From NCBI GenBank assembly GCA_943333275.1, contig CALQSQ010000027.1:1-57010 (forward strand): a stretch of DNA of 57,010 nt, written 5' to 3'. Source of the DNA: Akkermansia muciniphila. GTDB taxonomy: Bacteria > Verrucomicrobiota > Verrucomicrobiia > Verrucomicrobiales > V1-33. The notes beneath the pieces are model-generated. The model was given only the letters and a program-made list of their open reading frames with translations. It ran no database searches and was not told the origin of the DNA. The translations under genes were made by a program, and so were the position numbers. This document shows, piece by piece, positions 41,778-50,676 of the stretch. Position 1 is the first letter of the stretch. Every line of letters begins with the position of its first letter.

Positions 41778-44396
41778 ATGGAAATTTCCCGACTCCCTTT
41801 GATCGTTTTGCTTGGCCTGGCCAATGTTGCACATGCCGAGACGAATCCTCCGCCGATGGATGCCCGCTATCATGTGGATGTGCTTGCCGAAGGAATGCCG
41901 CAGCCGATGGAATTGGAGATGGCTCCGGATGGGCGCATTTTTCTTATCGAGATCGCTGGGAAACTGCGCATCTGGAAACCGGAAACAAAAGCGTTGATCG
42001 ATGCCGGGACGGTGGATACCACCACCGCTCAGGAGAATGGGCTTCTGGGATTTGCGCTGGATCCGAAATTCGCCGACAACCACTGGATTTACCTTTATTA
42101 TTCTTCCAAGGATGTGGAGGGACAGCGCTTAAGCCGATTCGTGATGGAGGGTGATGTTCTGGATAACAAGAGTGAAAAAATCCTGCTGACGTTTGGCGAA
42201 CAGAGGCGCGAATGCTGTCACCATGCAGGCAGTGTGGAATTTGGACCTGATGGTTGCCTGTTTGTTTCCACGGGGGACAACACCCATCCTTTCGGGGATT
42301 CTGAAGGATATGGGCCGCTCGACGAACGTCCGAACATGGAGCCGTGGGATGCCCAGAAGTCGGCGGCCAACCCCGGAGATCTCCGTGGGAAGATTCTCCG
42401 GATTCGTCCGAAGCCGGATGGAACGTATGAGATTCCAAAGGGAAATCTTTTTGCTCCAGGCACGCCCGGCACGCGCCCGGAAATTTACTGCATGGGCTGC
42501 CGAAACCCCTGGCGCATGAGCGTCGATCAGGCCACCGGAAATGTTTACTGGGGCGAGGTGGGGCCTGATGCCGGGGGTGATGGACCCCGCGGTCCGCGCG
42601 GCTATGACGAGATTAACCAAGCTAAAGCGGCGGGTAATTTTGGCTGGCCGTATTTCATTGGAAACAATTTTGCTTATGCCGACTACGATTACGTCACGAA
42701 AAAGCTTGGGAACAAGTTTGATCCGGCCCACCCGCGCAATGACAGCCCGAACAACACAGGAGCGAAGGACCTGCCGCCCGCCAATCCCGCTTTTATCTTT
42801 TATCCCTATGCGGCATCTCCTGAATTTCCAGAGGTCGGGCAGGGGGGGCGGACGGCCTGTGCGGGGCCGGTGTTTCATTTCCGGAAGGAGTTTGAAAAGA
42901 CGCAGGGGTTTCCGGCTTATTACGACAATTGTCTGCTGTGGTGGGATTGGGAACGTCACATGGTTAAGTGGGCCCGTCTGGACAAGGATGCGAATCTGGT
43001 GGCGATCGAGCCTTTTACGAAGGCCCTTCCGGTGAAACGCATGCTCGATGCTGTGTTCGGGCCCGATGGTTGTCTCTACTGCATCGATTACGGCGAAACC
43101 TGGGGTGCGAATGCCGATTCCAAGCTGATGCGTGTTTCCTTTACCCATGGCAACATTCCGCCGATTGCCCTCGCCAGTGTGAAACCTTCGAGCGGGGCCG
43201 TGCCACTCAAGATCAGCCTCAGCAGCGTAGGAAGCAGTGATCCCGATGGAGATGCAGCCACTTTGAAATACGAATGGCGCAAGGGGGATGTGGTGCTTTC
43301 CACGGAGGCGAATCCGGTGCTCGAGATCAAGGAACCCGGGGATCATATCATCGAACTGCGCGTCATGGATGCCGATGGCGGAGTGGGATCCACGGCGGTG
43401 CCGGTCATTGCTGGGAACACCCAGCCGGAGGTGAAATTGGAATCGCCCCAGGATGGAGATTTTTTCACGCCCGGCCAGGTGATCGCGTGGCGTGTGAGCG
43501 TGAAGGATGCGGAGGAGGGGGATTCTGCATCGCAACCGGATTCCTTTGGCGCGCGGTTGCTGCTCAGCGCGACGGTTGATCGCGGGGCGGTGCAATCGCC
43601 TGGACTGGCGTTGATGAAATCGGCAGATTGTTTCAACTGCCATGCTCCCGAACACAGGATCGTCGGACCGGCGTTTTTGGAGGTGGCGGATAAATATCGC
43701 AATGTGGCGGGCGCGTTGGAAGCCAGTACGGACCGAGTGCAGAAGGGTTCCAGCGGCGTCTGGGGTCCGGTGCCGATGCTGCCGCACGGGCATCACACGC
43801 GGGAGCAGGTCAAGGAAATGGTGGCCTGGGTCTTTTCCTTAAAAGCCGATGCCGACAAACCCATCCTCCAGCGCGGCCTCCAGGGTGAGATCACCGTGCC
43901 CGCAGACACTACCAATGCCAGGGCCGTCAAGATCGAGGCGACTTTCACCGATGCCGGTCAGGCTCCGGCGAGCCCGTTGACATCGCAGGTGGGAGTGACT
44001 CTGCGCAACCGGCGACTCGAGGCCGAACTCAATGATGGCGCCCACGGCACCCAGGCGCTGGGTGGAGCCACGGCCAGCTGTGGAAAATTCATCGGTGACA
44101 CCAGCGATGGCCAGCATCTGCGTTTCAACAAAATCAAACTCGACACCACCTCCAAGATCACCTGCCGTGTGGCTTCGGCCGGCCAGGGTGGGTGGATCGA
44201 AATTCATGCCGCCAAGCCCGACGGACCCCTGCTTGCCAAACTCCAGGTGCCTGTGACCGGAGGATGGGAAATCTGGCAGGAAATCACCGTTCCGCTGACC
44301 AAGCCCGATCCCGTGCTGGGCGATCTCTATGTCGTCTTCATCAATCCCGGCAAAGGTGGTCTCATGAATCTGGACTGGATACAGTTTGAACAGTGA
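41778..44396 (+). CDS. PQQ-dependent sugar dehydrogenase fused to PKD, cytochrome c and a carbohydrate-binding domain
   Basis: This is an 872-aa exported redox enzyme. The ATG at 41778 gives the signal peptide MEISRLPLIVLLGLANVAHA. Residues about 20-460 form a six-bladed glucose/sorbosone dehydrogenase propeller, with QENGLLGFALDPKF, CHHAGSVEFGPDGCLFVSTG (His for PQQ) and GCRNPWRMSVDQATGNVYWG. A PKD-like domain (about 465-560, SSDPDGDAATLKYEW) and a class I cytochrome c follow (C618-F-N-C621-H622, axial Met in PVPMLPHG about 667). The C-terminal 130 residues resemble CBM6-type sandwiches (RLEAELNDGAH ... LDTTSKITCRVASAG). Electrons from sugar oxidation could pass straight to the fused heme. 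This mosaic is common in PVC bacteria. Confidence 0.9.
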   Translation: MEISRLPLIVLLGLANVAHAETNPPPMDARYHVDVLAEGMPQPMELEMAPDGRIFLIEIAGKLRIWKPETKALIDAGTVDTTTAQENGLLGFALDPKFADNHWIYLYYSSKDVEGQRLSRFVMEGDVLDNKSEKILLTFGEQRRECCHHAGSVEFGPDGCLFVSTGDNTHPFGDSEGYGPLDERPNMEPWDAQKSAANPGDLRGKILRIRPKPDGTYEIPKGNLFAPGTPGTRPEIYCMGCRNPWRMSVDQATGNVYWGEVGPDAGGDGPRGPRGYDEINQAKAAGNFGWPYFIGNNFAYADYDYVTKKLGNKFDPAHPRNDSPNNTGAKDLPPANPAFIFYPYAASPEFPEVGQGGRTACAGPVFHFRKEFEKTQGFPAYYDNCLLWWDWERHMVKWARLDKDANLVAIEPFTKALPVKRMLDAVFGPDGCLYCIDYGETWGANADSKLMRVSFTHGNIPPIALASVKPSSGAVPLKISLSSVGSSDPDGDAATLKYEWRKGDVVLSTEANPVLEIKEPGDHIIELRVMDADGGVGSTAVPVIAGNTQPEVKLESPQDGDFFTPGQVIAWRVSVKDAEEGDSASQPDSFGARLLLSATVDRGAVQSPGLALMKSADCFNCHAPEHRIVGPAFLEVADKYRNVAGALEASTDRVQKGSSGVWGPVPMLPHGHHTREQVKEMVAWVFSLKADADKPILQRGLQGEITVPADTTNARAVKIEATFTDAGQAPASPLTSQVGVTLRNRRLEAELNDGAHGTQALGGATASCGKFIGDTSDGQHLRFNKIKLDTTSKITCRVASAGQGGWIEIHAAKPDGPLLAKLQVPVTGGWEIWQEITVPLTKPDPVLGDLYVVFINPGKGGLMNLDWIQFEQ

Positions 44397-44414
44397 GGAG
44401 GCAATATCGCCAAC

Positions 44415-46133
44415 TTACATTCGATCCGTCAGTCGGATTCCCAGTAGTGTGAGTCCGGTGTGAAGGATGCGCGAAGTGGCTTCGCAGAGGGCGATACGGG
44501 TTTCCTTTTGGAGGCCGGTGGCGTTGAGGACCGGGCAGGCTTCGTAGAAGGAATGGAAGCTGGACGCTGTCTCGTAGAGATAGGCGGCCAGCAGGTTGGG
44601 GCGGTGGTCGATGAGGACGGAGGGGACGGTCTCGGCGAACTGGGTGAGTTTGAGAACGAGGGTTCTTTCCTCAGGCGCGCTGAGTTCGAACGGGCCGGTA
44701 AGGGAGACGGGCTCATCGCCGAGTTTGCGAAAGATGGAGCGGGTGCGGACGTAGGCGTTCTGCAAATACGGCGCGGTGTTGCCGTTGAAGCTGAGCATTT
44801 TCTCCCAGGAAAATTTGTAATCGGTGAGACGGTTCTGGCTGAGTTCGGCGTATTTCACGGCGCCGATGCCGACAGCGTGCGCGATAGCGGTTTTATCCGA
44901 ATCGGACAGTGAGGAATTTTTTTCCTCGACGATGGCGAGCGCACGTTCGGTGCCTTCCTCCAGGACTTCGCGCAGACCGACGCTTTCGCCTGTTCGCGTT
45001 TTAAACATTTTTCCGTCGGCTCCGAGGATGCTGCCGAAGGCGACGTGGACGAGTTTCTGCGGGAATCCCCAGAGTTTGGCTGCAGCGAAGAGTTGCTGGA
45101 AATGGTGGGCCTGCGGGGTGCCTACGACGTACCAAATTTCATCGGCATGCCAGACGTTGACGCGGTGTTCGATGGTGGCGAGGTCGGTGGTCCCGTAAAG
45201 GTAACCGCCATCGCTTTTCTGGATGAGCATGGGCTTGTCCTGGAGCGCGGGGACATCGGGAAAGAAGATGCACTGGGCACCATCGCTTTCACGGGCGATG
45301 CCACTGGCCTTGAGTTCCTCGACGAGGCTGGCGAGCCGGGGGTTGTAGAAGCTTTCGCCGAGGTGGTGATCGAAATGGATGTCGAGCTTCTCGTAGATGT
45401 CCTCCAGGCCCTTGAGCGACATTTCCACGCAGCGCTTCCAGATGGCGAGGTTTTCGGTGTCGCCCTGCTGGAGTTTGACGAGTTCAGCTTTGCAGGTTTC
45501 GCGCAATGTGGGATCGGCTTCCTGGGCCGAATTTACCTTCTTATAGAGGCGCAGGAGTTCAGCGATGGGGTCAGCTTCGAGCGCGGCTTGATCGAGGAAA
45601 TTTTTCCATCCATAGAGAACCATGCCGAACTGCGTGCCCCAGTCGCCGATGTGGTTATCGGTAATGACCTTGTGGCCGAGGAAGCGGGCGATGCGGGCGA
45701 GGGAATCGCCAATGATCGTGCTGCGAATGTGGCCGACGTGCATTTGCTTGGCGACATTGGGAGCGGAGAAATCGACGACGATGGTCTTCGGCGTGGCGGC
45801 CTGGGGGACGCCGAGATGGGGGTCGGCGAGAAGGCCGGCGAGACGCTGGGCAAGCAGTTCGGGTTTGATTTGGAAATTGATGAAGCCCGGACCCGCCACG
45901 GTGGGAGTGGCGGAGAGGTCAGAGACGTCCATTTTCTCCACCAATTCCTTCGCGAGAGCCTGGGGATTGAGGCGCAGCTGTTTGGCCAGAATCATGGCCG
46001 TGTTCGTCTGGTAGTCTCCGAAACGCAGGTCCGCAGCTATCGTGACATCGGCAATCGTGTCGGTGGGTAGATCGATCGACAGGAGGGGCAGCGCGGCATT
46101 GACGCGCTGGGCGAGGAGTTCGGGGAGAGTCAT
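44415..46133 (-). CDS. argS: Arginyl-tRNA synthetase
   Basis: This is a 572-aa class I aminoacyl-tRNA synthetase. I place the start at 46133 (MTLPELLAQRVNAALPLL); an in-frame ATG 21 bases upstream lies next to the inverted-repeat element. It has an N-terminal Arg-tRNA additional domain, FSAPNVAKQMHVGHIRSTII with the HIGH-type HVGH (132-135), DNHIGDWGTQFG, a KMSKS-like loop GKMFKTRTG, and a C-terminal DALR anticodon domain (NAYVRTRSIFRKLG onward). The length is normal. It converges with the PQQ-dehydrogenase gene (18-base gap). Confidence 0.97.
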   Translation of the reverse strand: MTLPELLAQRVNAALPLLSIDLPTDTIADVTIAADLRFGDYQTNTAMILAKQLRLNPQALAKELVEKMDVSDLSATPTVAGPGFINFQIKPELLAQRLAGLLADPHLGVPQAATPKTIVVDFSAPNVAKQMHVGHIRSTIIGDSLARIARFLGHKVITDNHIGDWGTQFGMVLYGWKNFLDQAALEADPIAELLRLYKKVNSAQEADPTLRETCKAELVKLQQGDTENLAIWKRCVEMSLKGLEDIYEKLDIHFDHHLGESFYNPRLASLVEELKASGIARESDGAQCIFFPDVPALQDKPMLIQKSDGGYLYGTTDLATIEHRVNVWHADEIWYVVGTPQAHHFQQLFAAAKLWGFPQKLVHVAFGSILGADGKMFKTRTGESVGLREVLEEGTERALAIVEEKNSSLSDSDKTAIAHAVGIGAVKYAELSQNRLTDYKFSWEKMLSFNGNTAPYLQNAYVRTRSIFRKLGDEPVSLTGPFELSAPEERTLVLKLTQFAETVPSVLIDHRPNLLAAYLYETASSFHSFYEACPVLNATGLQKETRIALCEATSRILHTGLTLLGIRLTDRM

Positions 46134-46144
46134 GACGGGACGTT

Positions 46145-46295
46145 GCACGGGCATCCTGCCCGTAAGCCGGAAAGCCGCATTTGGAAATGAAGTTTATGGG
46201 GGCGTGGGAAGGGGACTGCTGGAAAGTGCAGCAGGGTCTTCTGACGTCGCCCTCTACGGGGGTGGTGTTCGGGCTTACGGGCAGGATGCCCGTGC
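46145..46295. repeat. 151-bp element bounded by perfect 24-bp inverted repeats (MITE/REP-like)
   Basis: The 24 bases at 46145-46168 are the exact reverse complement of 46272-46295. Each arm also folds alone as ACGGGCA-TCC-TGCCCGT, a 7-bp stem with a 3-base loop, as in REP elements. The element fills the whole gap between argS and the aminotransferase gene, and its right arm ends 2 bases before the aminotransferase stop (46298-46300). The interior at 46234-46259 recurs with 3 mismatches at 52941-52966. No direct repeat is visible at the ends. It could act as a bidirectional terminator as well as being a mobile or dispersed repeat. Confidence 0.75.
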
Positions 46296-46297
46296 CA

Positions 46298-47467
46298 CTA
46301 CCAGCTCTGGCAGAATTCCTCGAAACGATCGAGGCCCTTTTTGATGACATCGAGGCCGCAGGCGTAGCTGAAGCGGACGGTGTCGTCCTGGCCGAAGGCC
46401 TTGCCGGGGACCACGGCGACGTGGTGGCGGCTGAGAAGTTTCTCGGCGAAGTTCATGCTGGCGAGACCGGTCTTGCTGACGTTGACCAGGAAATAGAACG
46501 CACCCTTGGGTTCCACCGTGGTGACATTGGCGATTTCGCCAAGGCGCTTGAGCATGTATTGGCGGCGGAGATTGAAGTCTTCGCGCATGTCCTCGACAAC
46601 TTGCTGGTCACCTTTGAGGGCGGCAAGGGCTCCGTACTGGGCAAAGGTCGCGGGAGCGGAAGTCGTGTGGCTCTGGATGGTATCGATGGCGGTGGCGATC
46701 TTTTTATTGGCGGTGGCGGTGTAGCCGATGCGCCAACCGGTCATGCTGTAGGCCTTGGAGAAGCCGTTGATCACGATGGTGAGGGCCTTCAATTCATCGC
46801 TGAGGCTGGCGATGCTGACATGCTTGTTGTCGTCGTAAATGAGTTTTTCGTAAATTTCATCCGAGAGGATGAGGATGTCCTCGCTGGCGGCGACTTCGCC
46901 CAGCGCGGTGAGTTCCTCGGCGGAATAGACGGCGCCGGTGGGATTGCCGGGGGAGTTGATGATGATCATCTTGGTGGAGGGACTCATGGCCTCCTCGAAC
47001 TCCTCGGGGGTGAGTTTCCATCCATTTTCCTGCTTGGTCTGGATGATGATGGGGGTGGCTCCGGCGAGGCGGACCATGTCGGGGTAGCTCGTCCAGTAAG
47101 GAGCGGGGATGATGACTTCATCGCCCGGGCCGCAGGTGGCGAGGATGGCATTGTAGCAGGAATGCTTGGCTCCGCAGTTCACACTGATGAGATCGGGCGT
47201 GTAAGTCAGGCCGTTGTCCTTGGAAAGTTTCTCGCAGATGGCTTCGCGGAGTTCGAGCAGGCCGGCGCTGGCGGTGTATTTCGTCTTGCCTTCGGCGAGT
47301 GCCTGAACGGCGGCTTCCTTGATGAACTGCGGGGTGTCGTAGTCGGGTTCGCCGGCGCCAAAGCTGCAGACGTCGATGCCGTCCTTTTTCATTTTTGCGG
47401 CCTGGCTGGTGACGGCGAGGGTGATGGACGGGGAGAGTTCAGTGAGAGTGGCGGAGACGGGATCCAT
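46298..47467 (-). CDS. PLP-dependent class I aminotransferase (aspartate aminotransferase-like)
   Basis: This is a 389-aa cytosolic transaminase of the AspC/AspB Ib type. Landmarks are FGAGEPDYDTPQFIKEA, YTASAGLLELREAI, APYWTSYPDMVRLAG (aromatic ring stacking on PLP), NSPGNPTGAVYSAEEL (Asn for the cofactor O3), LSDEIYEKLIYDD, and the Schiff-base Lys238 in NGFSKAYSMTGWRIGY. The Arg that binds the alpha-carboxylate is in VRFSYACGL. It probably interconverts aspartate/2-oxoglutarate and possibly prephenate, as in other Ib enzymes. The same strand carries argS 145 bases downstream. Confidence 0.94.
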   Translation of the reverse strand: MDPVSATLTELSPSITLAVTSQAAKMKKDGIDVCSFGAGEPDYDTPQFIKEAAVQALAEGKTKYTASAGLLELREAICEKLSKDNGLTYTPDLISVNCGAKHSCYNAILATCGPGDEVIIPAPYWTSYPDMVRLAGATPIIIQTKQENGWKLTPEEFEEAMSPSTKMIIINSPGNPTGAVYSAEELTALGEVAASEDILILSDEIYEKLIYDDNKHVSIASLSDELKALTIVINGFSKAYSMTGWRIGYTATANKKIATAIDTIQSHTTSAPATFAQYGALAALKGDQQVVEDMREDFNLRRQYMLKRLGEIANVTTVEPKGAFYFLVNVSKTGLASMNFAEKLLSRHHVAVVPGKAFGQDDTVRFSYACGLDVIKKGLDRFEEFCQSW

Positions 47468-47636
47468 GATGATGGCTGGTGAGTCGGGGTTTGGGAAAAT
47501 GAGGGGAAAATTTCGTGGGGGTCTAGGTGAGAGAGGATTGCAGGGTTGTCAACCAATCGAAAACAATTCAATCGGGAAAATAGACCAGGTGCGGGGCCTG
47601 CCCACATCCGGTTTGGAAACCCAACGCCTCTGTTGG

Positions 47637-48422
47637 TTAACCTGCGGCACGGGCATCGACCGCCTCGGCGGCGTAGCGGACGATCTCCCAGAAGCTGCCG
47701 CTCTCGAGGCTGGCACCGCCGACGAGGAATCCATCCACGTCCGGCATCGCCATGAGTTCCGCGGAGTTGCCGGGTTTCACGCTGCCCCCGTATTGGATGC
47801 GGATGCGGGAGGCGCAGGTTTCGTCGTAGAGTTCCTGGATGACCCTGCGGATGAAAGCATGGGCGTCCTGAGCCTGCTGCGGGGTGGCAACGCGACCGGT
47901 GCCGATGGCCCAGACGGGCTCGTAGGCGATCACCGTGTTGGCGGCCTGCTCGGCATCGAGTCCGGCGAGTCCGGCGGTGAGCTGCTTACGGAGGACGGAT
48001 TCGATTTTCCCGCCATCGCGCTCTTCGAGCGTTTCGCCCACGCAGAGGATTGGTTTCAAATGATAATGGTGGGCGGCGATGACCTTTTTGTTGATGAATT
48101 CATCCGATTCGCCAAACAGGCTGCGGCGCTCGCTGTGACCGAGAATGACGTAGGTGATGTACATCGAGCGGAGCATCATCGGGCTGGTCTCGCCGGTGAA
48201 GGCACCGCTTTGTTCGTAGTGCATGTTCTGCGCAGCCAGGCGCACGTGATGACGGTCCGTGAGCAGAGATTGTGCGGTGGCGAGGCTGACGGCGGGCGGG
48301 GCGATGACGATGTCCACGCGCTCTTCGGCATGAGCGAGACTGAGGAAGGACTTGAGGAATTCCTCAGTTTCCGTTGGGTTTTTGAACATTTTCCAGTTGG
48401 CGGCGATGATCGGTTTGCGCAT
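47637..48422 (-). CDS. tpiA: Triosephosphate isomerase
   Basis: This is a 261-aa glycolytic enzyme. The start at 48422 (MRKPIIAANWKMFKNPTETE) is the canonical TIM N-terminus with the active-site Asn and Lys (NWKM); the upstream frame is excluded because it overlaps the end of pgk. The catalytic His is in VILGHSERR, the catalytic Glu in AYEPVWAIGTG (loop 6 follows, VATPQQAQ), and the phosphate-binding IQYGGSVKPGN and FLVGGASLES are complete. It lies 43 bases after pgk on the same strand, the usual glycolytic pairing. Confidence 0.97.
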   Translation of the reverse strand: MRKPIIAANWKMFKNPTETEEFLKSFLSLAHAEERVDIVIAPPAVSLATAQSLLTDRHHVRLAAQNMHYEQSGAFTGETSPMMLRSMYITYVILGHSERRSLFGESDEFINKKVIAAHHYHLKPILCVGETLEERDGGKIESVLRKQLTAGLAGLDAEQAANTVIAYEPVWAIGTGRVATPQQAQDAHAFIRRVIQELYDETCASRIRIQYGGSVKPGNSAELMAMPDVDGFLVGGASLESGSFWEIVRYAAEAVDARAAG

Positions 48423-48465
48423 TTTATTTAGAGATTGAGAGGGTGGAAAGTAAGAAAAGTGAGGA

Positions 48466-49680
48466 CTAGAGGTTGGCGATGGCGGCGACGCCGGGGAGGG
48501 TTTTGCCTTCGAGGAGTTCGAGGCTGGCACCACCGCCGGTGGAAATGAAGGTGACCTTGTCGCCGACGCCGGCTTTTTTGACCGCCTTCACGCTGTCTCC
48601 ACCGCCGATAATGGTCTTCGCGCCCTGGTTGGCGGCGATGGCATGGGCGATGTCGAAGGTGCCTTTGGCGCAGGCTTTGATTTCAAAGACGCCCATGGGG
48701 CCGTTCCAGATGACGGTCTTGGCTTTGGCGATTTCTTCGGCGAAAAGTTTCACGGATTCCGGTCCGATGTCCACACCCTCCCAGCCGTCGGGAATGCTTT
48801 CGCCGGGTTGGGTGTAACGCGTGTTGCCGACGGTTTTGTCATCGAAATTGAACGCATCGGTGATCAATGCGTCCACGGGGATGAGCAGTTTTACGCCGCG
48901 CTCCTTGGCCTTGTCCAACGCGGCCTGGGCGATCGGTTCCCACTCTGGTTTGTAGAGGCTTTTACCGAGGGTGATGCCCTGGACGAGCTTGCGGAAAGTA
49001 TAAGCCATGCCGCCGCCGATGATAATGGTGTCGGCCTTTTCGAGGAGACGGTTGATGACCGCAATTTTGTCGTTCACCTTGGCCCCGCCGAGAATGACGA
49101 CGAACGGGCGCTCGGGGTTCTCCAGTTCATCGTGGAGGTAGGCGAGTTCTTTTTCCATGAGCAGGCCGGAAACGGCGGGCAGGAAATCCGCAATGCCGGC
49201 GGTCGAACTGTGGGCGCGGTGGGCGGAACCGAAGGCGTCGTTGACGAAAATGTCGCCGAGGGAGGCGAGTTGCCTGGAGAGCGCGGGATCATTTTTTTCC
49301 TCCCCGGCCTCAAAACGAACGTTTTCGAGCAGGGCGACATCGCCATTTTTCAAATGAGCCACGATGGCGGCGGGCACGTCACCCACGACGTCATGGCTGA
49401 ATGCCACGGGATGGTTGATGAGAGTGTGGAGGTAGTCCGCGACCGGACGGAGGGAGAATTCGGCGGAGGGTTGGCCATTGGGGCGGCCGAGGTGGGACAT
49501 GAGGATGACCCTGGCACCTTTCTCGCGCAGGTAGTTGATGGTGGGCAGGCTTTCGCGGATTCGGGTGTCGTCAGTCACGGTAACCGCGCCATCCTTGTGA
49601 TCGAGCGGGACATTGAAATCGACGCGCACGAGGACATTTTTGCCGGTGAGGTCTAGGTCGCGGATGGTTTTCTTGGGCAT
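48466..49680 (-). CDS. pgk: Phosphoglycerate kinase
   Basis: This 404-aa glycolytic enzyme makes 3-phosphoglycerate and ATP from 1,3-bisphosphoglycerate. Substrate-binding [19 protein letters not shown] and [14 protein letters not shown] are present, followed by the hinge and nucleotide-binding [24 protein letters not shown], and GPMGVFEI, then [15 protein letters not shown] and [13 protein letters not shown]. The length is normal. It is the first gene of a pgk-tpiA pair; the promoter should lie in 49681-49828. Confidence 0.98.
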   Translation of the reverse strand: MPKKTIRDLDLTGKNVLVRVDFNVPLDHKDGAVTVTDDTRIRESLPTINYLREKGARVILMSHLGRPNGQPSAEFSLRPVADYLHTLINHPVAFSHDVVGDVPAAIVAHLKNGDVALLENVRFEAGEEKNDPALSRQLASLGDIFVNDAFGSAHRAHSSTAGIADFLPAVSGLLMEKELAYLHDELENPERPFVVILGGAKVNDKIAVINRLLEKADTIIIGGGMAYTFRKLVQGITLGKSLYKPEWEPIAQAALDKAKERGVKLLIPVDALITDAFNFDDKTVGNTRYTQPGESIPDGWEGVDIGPESVKLFAEEIAKAKTVIWNGPMGVFEIKACAKGTFDIAHAIAANQGAKTIIGGGDSVKAVKKAGVGDKVTFISTGGGASLELLEGKTLPGVAAIANL

Positions 49681-49828
49681 GGGTGGGTCGGATGAAATGT
49701 GGGGTGGGAGGGACGGGCGGCGATACTAGACGGCGGGGGGCGGGGAGTCAAGTCAGGGAGGAAGGAGGAGGTTGGATTTCCTCAATGGATGAAATGCGGT
49801 GGAGCAGGGGGTCTTGCCTATAAACGCA

Positions 49829-49862
49829 GCACGCCCCATGCCGTGAAAAGCATGGGGCGTGC
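49829..49862 (-). terminator. 13-bp stem-loop downstream of the pseudopilin gene
   Basis: GCACGCCCCATGC (49829-49841), an 8-base loop, then GCATGGGGCGTGC (49850-49862): a perfect GC-rich 13-bp stem located 32 bases after the pseudopilin stop. Read on the minus strand it is followed by TGCGTTTATAG with only a short T run; on the plus strand it is followed by GCAAAAAAC. It probably ends the pilin transcript before pgk. Confidence 0.7.
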
Positions 49863-49894
49863 CATTGCAAAAAACTTTGCGGTGCGGTTGCAGC

Positions 49895-50521
49895 TTACCA
49901 GGAGGTCAGGAAGGTTTCCTGATTGGTGTTTTGCACGTTGCCGCTGCCCGGACGTCCGAAGGACCAGACGATGCCTTTTTTACCACGGAGGATCTTGATG
50001 GCATTGGGCGTGGTGATGGGGTTTTCGATCTCACTGTTGAAATCCGTGTCCATTTTCACCTGCAGCGGAAAGCCCCAGGTATCGTAAATGACGGGGGATG
50101 TGGGATCGGTTTCGTAATCGATGCCATCCTCCCAGGCACCGGCATTCTTGCCGCGCTTGGCCTGTTTGAAGCCGTCCAGGTAATTGATGCTCTTGGGATT
50201 GCGTTTTTTGGCGTTGTCGCTGCCGGAAGCCACGAGCACGGGGATGAGGTCGGGGTCCTTGGTGTCGCCTTCCCAGTCGCTGCCATTGTTAACGATGGGG
50301 AGGGTGTCGTAGGAAGAGTAGAAGCTGCTGATGGCCCCGGCGATTTCCACGCAATACTTGGCGGTGGTTTTTTCCTTCACGCTGTTGATGAATTTGCCGT
50401 AGGCGCCCACGGATCCGGCGGCAAGCAGGGCGATGATGGCGACGACGACCAGCAGTTCGATCAGGGTGAAGCCCCTGGCGTTGCGTAATCTTTGGGGGGT
50501 GGTGAAGGAGGTGGTTTTCAT
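49895..50521 (-). CDS. Type II secretion/type IV pilus-like pseudopilin (GspG-type)
   Basis: This is a 208-aa protein with a prepilin signal, RGFTLIELLVVVAIIALLAA: cleavage by PilD-type peptidase after Gly17, Phe18 as new N-terminus and the conserved Glu at +5 (Glu22). It then has a helix and a C-terminal globular region (WEDGIDYETDPTSP, VIYDTWGFPLQVKMDTD, GIVWSFGRPGSGNVQ) with the acidic loop pattern of GspG-like major pseudopilins. Verrucomicrobia carry many such genes scattered outside gsp operons. It is monocistronic here, divergent from rnr. Its partners are not in the window. Confidence 0.92.
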   Translation of the reverse strand: MKTTSFTTPQRLRNARGFTLIELLVVVAIIALLAAGSVGAYGKFINSVKEKTTAKYCVEIAGAISSFYSSYDTLPIVNNGSDWEGDTKDPDLIPVLVASGSDNAKKRNPKSINYLDGFKQAKRGKNAGAWEDGIDYETDPTSPVIYDTWGFPLQVKMDTDFNSEIENPITTPNAIKILRGKKGIVWSFGRPGSGNVQNTNQETFLTSW

Positions 50522-50641
50522 GGCGTGGTAGGAAGGAATAGAGTTGCTTACTAGACCGGAGTCGGCGAATACAAGGAAAATTTGGATTTTCTAAGTGGAA
50601 TCTACCGAATTAAATTTGCTTTGTAAATACAATATGCCGTT

Positions 50642-50674
50642 TTCACCGATTATTTTTAGGTGAATCCCCTAAAA
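50642..50674 (+). promoter_or_regulatory. Two overlapping hairpins directly before the rnr start
   Basis: TTCACC (50642-50647) can pair with GGTGAA (50659-50664), or TTTTAGG (50654-50660) with CCTAAAA (50668-50674). The two pairings share bases 50659-50660 and so exclude each other. The second ends 2 bases before the ATG at 50677. This could control translation of RNase R. The rest of the 155-base gap is AT-rich and should hold the divergent promoters for rnr and the pseudopilin. Confidence 0.4.
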
Positions 50675-50676
50675 TC

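Noticed and set aside
42129..43796. Minus-strand 555-aa ORF
   Set aside because: It is antisense to the PQQ-dehydrogenase gene; its long open frame follows from the codon bias of that gene.
46181..47482. Plus-strand 433-aa ORF
   Set aside because: It is antisense to the aminotransferase gene; Gly/Asp/Val-rich with no domain.
48643..49656. Plus-strand 337-aa ORF
   Set aside because: It is antisense to pgk.
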